Source: Dromaius novaehollandiae
Taxonomy: Eukaryota; Chordata; Aves; Casuariiformes; Dromaiidae
Assembly (NCBI RefSeq): GCF_036370855.1
Contig: NC_088099.1
Span: 150,989,517-151,053,516 of the forward strand
DNA length: 64,000 bases
Direction of reading: 5' to 3'
Of the stretch, positions 22,196 to 32,200 are shown one piece after another; position 1 is the first letter of the stretch, and each line of letters starts with the position of its first letter. The notes under the pieces were generated by a model. It was not told the DNA's origin. It did not search any database and saw only the letters and a list, made by a program, of their open reading frames with translations. The translations under genes were made by a program, and so were the position numbers.

Positions 22196-25100
22196 CAGCA
22201 TGCTTTCTATCTTTAATATTAACCCATCATCATAAAAATACAAAAACAGCCTAAGAAGAAGGAGCTAATGCTGTCAGCAGGGAGAGAAATGCAGGATCTT
22301 TTTCCCAGGAAATTTCTGAGCATCGAGCTAAAGTCATACATTCTTTATCACCTTAAATTCCCTACAGCACTGAACAAACACACACATCTTTTTCAACCTG
22401 AGGGGAGTATTCTTTTAAGATGACTGGGGTTCTGCCCCGCAAAAGATCTTGCCAACTGGCCAGGCTCCAGTTGGGAGGTTACTGCCTACTACAGAGATGC
22501 CAAAAGGAGTCAGAACTCTGGATCGTTCTCAGGGGAGCAACTAAATCTACGAAGTTCTGCAGACAGCCAAACCCCTCCCGCCTGCCCTGAGCTCAGGGAG
22601 ACTTTCACACTAACTGCTTCTCTTGGGCAGCTCCTGACCACTGTTTCCAAATAAAACAGCTGGCATGTGTGCCTGTGTTCTCTGATGTCTGAGTTAACCG
22701 TAGTCCATAAACATCTTCAGGGTTCAGAAGACACAACTGATAATACAATCCAATAATGAGATTATTTTAATTCCAACAAAGTTATATCTTGACAATGTTA
22801 TGGAGGTAAAAGAATCTGAATTTGAAATTTAGTCCTGAGAGCTGACTTTTTATATGAAAATACTCTTCTCCCACATTTACATCCTGCTATAAAAGCTTAT
22901 AAAATTTTCAATAATGTGCTAAGGCATGTGGCCTTTTCTTCCACATAGACATAAAAAAACTGGGGGCAAAGAACAAGAATCTAACATATGGTTGGCCATA
23001 ATAGGAGTTCCCATTGTAGGAAGAAAAATTTGAGCTTCAGTAGCTGAAGTTTATCACTGCTTTCTCATACAGCCTAACCCCCAAAAGGGGACCAGAGGTG
23101 ATTATTTAAACTTCCAGGAAAACCAAACCCTCTAAAACTCACTTTTCAATTATGCAGTCACTAAAAGAATATTTACATAAATTCATCATGATAGTTTAAG
23201 TTCATTTTCAGAGCACGACTATTTAAATATTATGATGGTTATCTAAAGACAAACTGAGGAGTTAAATTACGTAATCAAATTCATTTCTGGTATGGAGATC
23301 AAAATAGTTCTGAAAACCTTTGCTCACATTGCTGAATTGTCTGAGTAATCTCAGATAAATTTATTTGAATATAAAAAATTCAAATTAGTCACTGTTTGTC
23401 AAGTAAAAGCCAGCTATGTGACCAGAAATCCTATATTTCATAGTGAAGTAAAAATTCCTATCGCATTTTGTAAAAATCATTACTGGGCCTGTCCTCAACT
23501 GTAGGCTAATCATACCTAGCTGACCCCTCCGGACAGTTAACAACTGACCATTGGTCTCTGACAACACAGTCAGTGTAAGAGCCATTTGGGGAGGGACTGG
23601 TGGGTCGAAGAAGGCCTAGCAATATGTCATATTATTTATGCCTTAATTTCCCAAGCTCGTTAGTAAGCCCAAATGTAGCCTTGGTTTTAACGGAAGGACA
23701 ATTTCTTGTGTGTGCTTAAATGTAAGCCTGGAACCAAGAAAAACTGCCTTTCAGCCTGTGGACTGATGGATACAACACAAATCTGCAGTTTTACAGCTTC
23801 TTTATTCAAATGCCAAGCTTAACTCAAGGTCAAGTCTAACCTAGCCTTAATGATATACCCTGCGACACTACGGGCATGATCTGTAAAATATAATACTGTA
23901 CTGATTTCTGATTTACTTTCATAAGATACTTCAGGAGTGTTGTAAACCAACAGTATCTTGAACTTCTCGGTATTTACCTTCTCTAGCTCTAGTGCTAATT
24001 TCAGCTTTAATCTTAGTTAGGAGGAAGTTTCATGTCATCTAGTGATCTGACATAGCTTCGCACTTGTCTTTCACCATAGTTTAGGCAGGATGCAACATAA
24101 AGGCTGATCTTATGCCCTTACTTATCTAACTAACCCTAACCACGTGTTTTTATGGTATTATTGAATAGCTTTGCCTTTACTCAATATCAATGAAAAGAGT
24201 TTGAATCAGTTTGTCCAGCCTAGAAAATATTAACCTCTAGATCTTTACTGTTAACCACAATACTCTATGAAGTCCTCTCATAATTAAGTTTTTACATTAG
24301 AAGATTAGAAGGTCCAACGCTTTGGGGGAACCAAAAAAGAAGGCTTTAATATGCAAATTTAATATCCATAATGTCTTTTGACAGTTTTGAATATAATTTC
24401 AGAGTTGTTAAAAGTGAGTTTGTTGAATTTTCCCACAAAGGCCTTTCACTGAGGAATTTCTAGAAATTTCCTCTTGAAGGGCATTAGGGAAGGCATTTAA
24501 GGTATGCTGGTAGAGGCAGCAAAGGGTACAGCTTCAGCCGTTAGGGAAGATCCTTAATGAGAAAAAGGTTTTCATGATTATTTGCCTACTTACTTGGGAA
24601 GGAGGACAGATTTTAATACACGCTAGATCTGCACAGGTTACCTGAAGGTGCCGAAATGCCACGGACGTTTAAAGAAAGGAAAGTTGTTGTTGGCTCCCCT
24701 GGGTTCCTTATGCTTTTCATTTTGAGCTTCTGGGAAGGAACATATTCCTGCAAGAGTTAACCTGATCATTAAGTATCCCATACCTGCACGAGTATCTACA
24801 ATGTCTTGACTGGCCTAAACTTAGGCAGATTCTTTGGGTGATACTTTACTTAGATATTGCCAAAAAAGTAGCTGCTCAGGAATACTACAAAGGGATACAA
24901 AAATATATGTAATGATGGAACTGTCCTTTCATCTAGAGTTAAGATGATTGATGATGAATTTTCAAAGAATAAGATATGAATTCTGTAGCAGCAGTATAGA
25001 AATTGACTTTTGAATTTGACACTAAAAATCTTCAATTTTTCTGTGGTTGACACTATAAAGCTGTACTTTGACCAAAATCAAATAATCAAGATTAAAATCT

Positions 25101-26214
25101 CTTCCAAAAATGTGAATCTTGAGTCATGCCACAATTCAAAAATACCATAAATGAGAAAATGTACACTTTGATAAAAAGTTAGCGATTCATAGCTTTAATG
25201 AATGACCGAACAGTGAGAGATGGCACTCATTAAGTAAATGAAGCACATAAAAGGAAAAATTCATATTAAAAGAGGGATTGCATTCTTTTTATAAAGAGAA
25301 TGAAGTTATTAAATGTCTTGCTTAACAGAATGTGAGTTATCAGGGATGGCATCCATCCAGTGTCTGTGGAAAATTAATCTATTAAGGGATGGAAATCACT
25401 TCAGCTATATAAAAGTGACACTAGCAGTCTTGCAAAGTGTTAGGTGATATGACTGGTACTTTTATTCTCTAAACAAAGTATTAATTTAAATAAACCTAGT
25501 TCCATAAGAACCATTATTTGTTTACTACAGCTATACTACACTCACCGTGACAATGAAATATATAAGATTTAGAAAAATCTTTTTGGGAAAACAAACTGAT
25601 CCAAAGGAATTCTCTTCATTAGAGAGCTAAAGGTTAATGACATTTTCGAACAGAGAAATACTTACCCCTGAAAAGATTTCTTCTAGCAATGAAGTTATGT
25701 TTATACTATTCCTGAATTTCAAGTTGCATAATTATGCTTTTATGAGGACAGTTATTCTTTATTATCAGTCTGTCAGTTTCCTGTTTTTTTCTCATTAATG
25801 CGACAATCACATGTAAGTGTGTTGTGCATTTAGGAGCATAGTGTGGGTGGGCCAATCTGGCAGTTTTTATATTAAGTGTGGGTGTTTATATGCATATTTT
25901 AAAATGTTTCATTCTCAGCGTGGCTTATTCTCTATTGGGTATATAGGCTGTAATGTTCAAAAACTGAATGTGTTTTCTAAGGAAATGCCATTGGCTATCT
26001 TCACAAACCCAGCTGTCCCACAGTGCTATGCTCATGGTTTTGCTTTCATGTGTGAGGGCTGATGATGATCATTTTCATTTCTGCTTCTTTAGACAGAAAG
26101 CTATACTGAAAGACATAAATCTTTGCTACATGAATGGTTTTAAAATGGTGCTTAAAATTAAAAACCTTATGGCATATATTGAGTATCTTTTACTGAATGC
26201 AGTGTCTACATGCA

Positions 26215-26600
26215 TAATGGTGTCTGGGCCTGAGGGAGCTGCCAGCTCATCCTGTCCCTGCCCACCTCTCAGGCCTCTCCCACCCTGTCCAGGCCCAGAC
26301 CCCCATTTCAGCCCAGCCCGGGGCCGTCAGTCCCACAACGCCACAGCGGTGCTGGCTCCAGCCTCGGCCCTGCCCCTACCCTTGGCCCTGACCCCTGTCC
26401 TGGCCTTGGCCCATCCCCATCCCTGCAGGTGTGCCCGATGCTGGGGCTAGGGCTGGCAGACCCCGGGTGCTCCACACCCTTGCAGGTAGTAGGGTGGGCC
26501 CTGGTGGCCAGATCCAGCCCTGCTGCCCTCGGGAGCCCCTGGCACTACCGGTGCCCCAGACCCCAGGGAGCTACTCCCCAGAGGATTGTAGAAATGGATT
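26215..26600. other. Isolated GC-rich block
   Basis: About 385 bp of C-rich (plus strand) sequence with repeated GGCCCTG / CCTTGGCC-like motifs, inside otherwise AT-rich intergenic DNA. The boundaries are abrupt. Open frames that run through it begin in unrelated AT-rich sequence and show low-complexity Pro/Ala/Leu translation, so no gene is called. It may be a decayed minisatellite, a GC-rich retroelement piece or a small CpG-poor regulatory island. Confidence 0.5.
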
Positions 26601-27095
26601 TACAGTGTCTGTCAGCATTTGAGAAGAGGGAGATGAGTGAACCCAACGTGACACCAGTCTCTCCCTAAAAGAGCCATCCTCCTGCATCTCTCTCTTCTGT
26701 GCCTGAAGTAGCTGTATAGAAAACAGCAACCAGCAGGGAATGGCATCCATGCCTCCCCAAGCAACTCCTGGGTCAACACCTCTCTCATTACTGTGGTGGC
26801 TTTCCTAGCAAATAATTCCTCCCTCCACACACAAACACACACAAATGGGCTGGAAGAGGTTTGCGCAAACTGCACGTTTGCAAGGACCTCCGTTACCATG
26901 GAACCTACTCAGAAGATAGCAGAGGAGCACTTAATTTTGTCTTTCCCCTGCAATGGTAGCTCCCACTCCTAGAATGCTCTAACCACTCGTCAAGTTCTTC
27001 TACTGAAGATATTCCTCTCTGAATGTAAAATTTAACCCTTACTGGTGAAGGACATGAGTAAAAGTATAATTACAAGGACTGGTTTAAAACAGGTT

Positions 27096-27180
27096 CTAGC
27101 AGGAATTGAATCCCTACTCTCCCCACTGCCCTAGCCAGTACCCTAGTCACTAGGATACTGCATCATTCTTTTCCATTGGC
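27096..27180 (-). repeat. tRNA-derived SINE relic, minus strand
   Basis: On the minus strand it reads GTATCCTAGTGACTAGGGTA and then GGGATTCAATTCCTGCT. This pairs an A-box-like head with a B-box-like GATTCAATTCC at normal tRNA-SINE spacing. It is the same general type as the copy near 22121, in the opposite orientation. Confidence 0.55.
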
Positions 27181-29068
27181 CTAATGAACCTTGAACTATC
27201 CCATGTAAAGGAGAGCATGCACATGAGTTTGAAAGCATTTTGTAGCCTTGCAGCTATTAACCTGAAGGTAGGAAATATAGAGGAAGAAGGAACTGAACCC
27301 ATTTATCTTCAAAAGCAAAATCATCCGAATCACCAAAGACTTTGAAGGACAACAGGTGGAATGATCAATGCTTCCTCCTAAAGAGGAGTCTTGCTTCAGT
27401 GTTTCCTGACATATTTCCACACTCAGATGGCCTTTAAGGATCCTGTTCTTTAGTACCTGAATTTTCACAAAAATTGTATAATAGTTGTGATTCCATTCAG
27501 TGGCAAGCTAAATGCTGCAGCATTCAACGCTACAGCATCTGGCTTCTTTGATGGAACTGTGTTTGCAATCTGATGGAGCTATTTCAGTGCAGCATAAAAG
27601 CCTTTCCTAACTTCAATGATAAATTCATCTTCCTGATTCAACAGAACACTTTTACAGTTCACAGAATTAAAAATCTGGGAATGTAGAGGAACGACTTTAA
27701 TACATTTATCCCAGAGTTAAGAATCTCAAAATATAAATGTGAACTTGGTGTCTATCAGTACGAAAAAGAACTGGTAAAAACGCTCAGAAAGATGAGCGAT
27801 ATAAAGAAAGACTAATATTTAACATCATTAAATGACAGACCCATTATTACTGAAAAATGAGTATCTGACAACCTCATCAACTTTACCAAAGAACGAAAGC
27901 TACTGCCACATGGTAAGTTGAACATCTAAGGAGAGCTCTGGCTTATTTCTCTGTTTTTCATGATCAGTCCTGTAGTCTAGTGCTCAGGACAAACGAATCC
28001 CTGAATCCCTAGATATGATGGGCTAAATCCCCTGGGGTTGGCTAAGTTAGGCAGAAGATACATAATTTAAAGTGATGTGGAACTATAGAGGACTGAGAAA
28101 GGTTTTCTCTGTATTAGCTGTTAGGAAAAGTGAAAATGCAGGTACTTGCACTGGCAGGACATGTAGTCTTTAAGGAAAGATATTTAAAGTAACAAGGAAC
28201 CGAATGGTACAGCTCGGAGTTGTAACAGACTTTATATCTGTGCTTTTTTAAAAGGGGCTAGGAGTCCTGGTCAGAAGGGAGCAAAGTTTCCATTTACCTG
28301 ATCTACTGAGCTTGTTTAATGGTGTAATGCAGTTTGGGAGCATCCACACAGCTCAGAAAATCTTACTTTAAGTTACTTTGTATCTTCCTCCTCCCTTCTT
28401 CCCATGCGAACAGTTTATGAATAAACTATATTGGGAGGCAGGCTGCTCGACAGGCACAAGCAGCTTTTGAAGAATCTACTTGGGCAAACTGAGACACTAG
28501 CACGATCTGATACCAGCTGAGGCAACATCCTGTCAAAAACTACTTAAGCAATTTTATTTTAGTAACTTCCAAATTTATAGCACAGATGCCAGCCAACAGC
28601 ATAGGAGCATGTTCACAACCGCAAGTGCAGCATACGAATAACATTACATGAAGGCCTATACTTATTTGCCCCAGCTCCCTGAAGTAATGACCCGGCTTAA
28701 ATTCCTCTGGGGAGTGGCCGGGTCGCCTTACTGTGTTGAACACAGCGTGTAAATGCTAGAGCGGACTTCGCTTCAGGAGCGCCAAGGGCCTTGTGCTGCC
28801 GCCTCCCGCCCCGGGACGGAGGGCTCAGGCCTGGCAGCGCGAGCGCTCGCAGCAAGAGACGGCCGGGCCGCTGCCGCGTCTGCCCTGCTCTTCCCGCGGC
28901 TCAGCAAGCCGGGGGCGAGGCCGGAGGCGGGACAGAGCCGACGGGCAGAGCCGAGGCAGCCGGGAAGCACGCGCGGGGCGGCAGCGGCAGGCCGCGAAGC
29001 ACCGGCGCGTGCCCGAGCGCCGCCGCCCCTCCCCCGCAGCCGTTAGCCCCAACGGCCGGCGGGCACGC

Positions 29069-29094
29069 CCCGTTGGCGGCGCCCGTTGGCGGCG
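29069..29094. repeat. 13-bp perfect tandem duplication in the EBAG9 promoter
   Basis: CCCGTTGGCGGCG occurs twice end to end (29069-29081, 29082-29094). On the opposite strand each copy holds CCAACGG, a MYB-like core. Confidence 0.8.
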
Positions 29095-29139
29095 CGAGGG
29101 GAAGGGGCGTGGCCGGAAGGGGCGGCCCCGTCTCCCAGG

Positions 29140-29297
29140 TGACAGGAGCCGAGATGGCGGCGCGGGAGGCTATGGCGGCGGCGCGGCGGCGCGCGCCGAG
29201 CTTTGAATGAGGTGCACCCGGCGAGGGCGGCGGCTGCGGGAGCGGCCGGCTCGGGCCCTGGCGCCGCGGCCCCGGAGGGGCCTCCCCCGCGCGGCAG
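29140..29297 (+). other. EBAG9: Probable EBAG9 non-coding exon 1
   Basis: The 3' boundary is a perfect CAG|GTGAGCG donor. The 5' end is only inferred from the YY1 motif. It would contain an 18-codon upstream ORF (29154-29210) and the start of a second, overlapping one (ATG at 29207). Confidence 0.55.
29151..29162 (+). promoter_or_regulatory. YY1-type motif
   Basis: GAGATGGCGGCG matches the AANATGGCGGC YY1 motif. This often lies just downstream of transcription starts in TATA-less promoters and so hints at a start near 29130-29150. Confidence 0.6.
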
Positions 29298-32200
29298 GTG
29301 AGCGGAGGGGGACGCCGCCCCTGGCGCCGCGCCGGCTTCCGCCTCGGCGGGCGGGGCGGGCGCCCGGGCTCGGTGCCTGCGGCCGACCTGCCCGCCGGCG
29401 CTACCCCCGCGGCTCCCTCCCAGCGCCCCCCTCCCAGCGCCCCACCCGGCCGGGGCCGTGCTGGCCGGCGCCCGGGCCCGAGGGAGAGCGAGGCCCGCGC
29501 GGGCTGGCGTCCCTGGCGGCGGCTGGCCCCGGGGCCCTGCTGGGCAGGAGGGGGAGCGGGGGAGACTCCGAGCTGGGCGGCGCGAGAGGCGGCCGGCGAG
29601 TCGGTAGGCAGCGCTGGGAGGTTTGGCGCCCTGCTGGGGCCGCGGCGGGGAGGGCGCCTTTGGAGCTGAGGGGGTTTGGGGGGGTTCGTGCTGCTTTCCC
29701 TGGGTTGAGGGCTCGGTGGGACCGCGCGCTGTGCGGCTGCCTGGCCTGAAAACTTTCTGTGCTCATGCTTGTTCAGGAACTGCATAAAAACTCACGTGAA
29801 ACTTGTTTAGGAAACATTTGCAGACTTAAGAATCTCTAACAGGTCATGCAAAACTTGAGTGCTACGGTCTGGTTTCTGTTCTGTGTCCCCAGTGACACTT
29901 GGGTTTGTGCTTGTCGTGTAGAATGATAAAGCAGTACTACATGGCCATGAACTCAAGATGCCAGTGCCTCAGTTACACAGCTCATGAAAAATAATATAGC
30001 ATGCTGCTGTATTCTGCTGTCATTCTGAATATTTTAAAAATACTAGTGTGCCCTGTAGAGATTTCTTTAAGCCACCCTGCACAGCATGTCTTGCAGTGTA
30101 TCTTGACTGTAAGCACTGAATAGTTGGTGCTTGTAAAGACAACAGATGTTGTAGGATGATTTTTATGGTAGTAACAATGAAAGTGTGTTAATTTATTGTC
30201 TTTGACTTTCCATGTAGATACAGATAACTTAAGTCCAGGATGACTATTAAAGGCTGGAACAGAGCTGGGGTCTCTTGAACTCAAGTTCTGTGGTCTGAGA
30301 ACTTCTCCAGTATTGCGAAGTGAGTTACATGAATTAGTGCATTATGTTAAAGACTTCATGCAAGTGTGAACTAAGCTATAGTGTAGTATCATGGAACTGT
30401 ATGACTTCAGGTATTATATTCTGTATGATGACTTTTTCAGAAGGCAGTGGCGTATATAGACAATAGATTATCAAGGAAGAATTACTGTGCCTAGGCGGTC
30501 GACATAAATATTCTGGTTTAACTAATGGTGCTGTGAAAAGCAGAACTTATTCTAATTCAGAGCAGAAAGCTTCAGGAGTTCATGTCATCAAGACTGGAAA
30601 TATTTAGTTTATTGGGGAGGAAGAGGTGAAATGAGGTGGCATTACCATAGTGGTTTTATGGCTCCAGGAGTAGAGGTTTTTTTAAGTTTAAACTCCGTAT
30701 ATAGTAAACTGAGTGTTGGGTATCTAGGGATAATTTAGGAATGGAGAGACAAATCCCTTCCTCCATCAATTTTGCTGTCTTCTGCAGCTCCTAGTAACCT
30801 TGAAATTATTCCTGGATTCAAGCGCTCTGGGTGACTTAACTCACTTCCATAGAACATACTAACAGTTGTGTCTCCCAGCTACCACATCGCTTCCTGGTTA
30901 GGATGCTTACACTGAAAGTGGGAGTGTTAGTGTTGAAACTGTGGTTCCTTTTACTAACATCATCCTAACCACCTACCTATGGTTAGGTAAAGGAGATACC
31001 TCCTGTTCTTTTGTTTGTATTCTGCTCTTCACTGTAACCCGATAGTGCCATGGCTTCAAGATGGCCATGCTGCTGTTAAAGCTATCCATTTATCAAACTC
31101 AATGGTAAAGACATTGACCTGGTAGTTTTTTCCTCTTCTGTGTTGCCAATATTATGTTTTTATAGCAAGTGATTTTTTAAAAATAATAATTAAAAGAAAT
31201 AAATTAACCCAAAAGAGGGGAAAAGAATATCCTCATTAGGATACAGAATCATGGTTACTTTTTCTGACGTGCAGGAGATGCTGATTGTGTCTTTCAGTAC
31301 CTGACTGAATGCTGCTCTTGAATCATTATGCTCTCCCCCCTTTTTTAATACAAAATGTCTTTGTACATCTTGTAATATACATGATTTGGAGGAGTGTTTG
31401 TGTACCTGAAAGTAAATAGTTTTTCAGCTCTATCTACTGATCTTCATAAGATTGTATCTCACTGTAAACCTACTTTGGTCATCTTCAGGCTGATTAACAA
31501 TTTTAGTACCACAAAGTAACTTTATTTTAGAATTTTATTGTTTTTTGAAATATTATTTAAATAGTATTTATTATGTGCAATTCGATAAAAAAGAGGAAGT
31601 TCTCTGAGCAACATCTACTCATTGTACAGTAACGAGCAGTGAGAATCTTGCTTGTGGCACCTTCTTTCACTCACTTAGCTGGACCATGTGCACCACAACT
31701 GACTTGCTAGCTAGAGTGGATAAAGTCCGAGTTACCAGGAGTTCCAAAGCTGCTCATGCTGCAAGCTGAAAGCAATGTCAAAATGTTTCAGTTCAATAAA
31801 ATTCAGAATTCTCTCTCCCTTTACTATATTTCCTCTGTTGAGCTGTAAAATATTGTCAGGGCTAAGTTGCCTTTTTCTTCTGACTTATTTATACTGTGTT
31901 TAACATCTTGCTGCTATTGTGCTTTAATCCTTCCTGTGCTCATCTTCCATGTGAACAAGTGCTGTGACTTTCTACTAGTTGAAGGCAGTATGAACCACAT
32001 CTTCCTGACTAAGTTGAAGTCCTGTTAAATTTGGGTATCTGTTACAAAAGTGTTGCACTGGCTGCCAATATTAAATTAATTAGGATTCATGTCCTGGTTT
32101 AAAATAAAATCTGTTTTAATGAAGCTTCAAAATTCCAGTTGGTAGTAGGCTTGATAAAATGTTATACGTTAGAAGAATTACATCAATCCAAATAATGAGA

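Larger units (their letters stand above)
14331..28740. other. Intergenic region ENY2-EBAG9, no gene recognised
   Basis: About 14.4 kb of mostly AT-rich sequence with stop codons throughout. Open frames are short and match nothing I recognise. In human, PKHD1L1 (about 4240 aa, roughly 78 exons) lies exactly between these two genes on the plus strand. No IPT/TIG, G8 or parallel beta-helix repeat exon of that protein was recognised here. Contents called separately: the inverted repeat at 16020-16132, SINE relics near 22121 and 27096, and a GC-rich block at 26215-26600. Confidence 0.7.
28750..29740. promoter_or_regulatory. EBAG9: CpG island and promoter of EBAG9
   Basis: Dense CpG block with no TATA box. 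It includes an ETS-type CCGGAAG (29113-29119), a YY1-type GAGATGGCGGCG (29151-29162) and a 13-bp tandem duplication (29069-29094). A strong donor CAG|GTGAGC after 29297 suggests a non-coding first exon of about 29140-29297. The first coding exon of EBAG9 on the same strand begins 6.5 kb downstream. Promoter assignment is by position and composition. Confidence 0.85.

Noticed and set aside
23385-23585. Possible PKHD1L1 exon remnant (minus-strand open frame with a Tyr/Phe-rich part)
   Set aside because: Wrong strand for PKHD1L1 in the conserved order, no splice-bounded exon and no convincing residue match.
25968-26450. 160-codon open frame
   Set aside because: Half of it lies in AT-rich DNA and half in the GC-rich block, with an abrupt change in composition and no recognised protein.
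28901-29785. 294-codon minus-strand open frame in the EBAG9 CpG island
   Set aside because: Low-complexity Pro/Arg/Ala translation with no recognisable domain; GC-rich islands are poor in stop codons in several frames at once.
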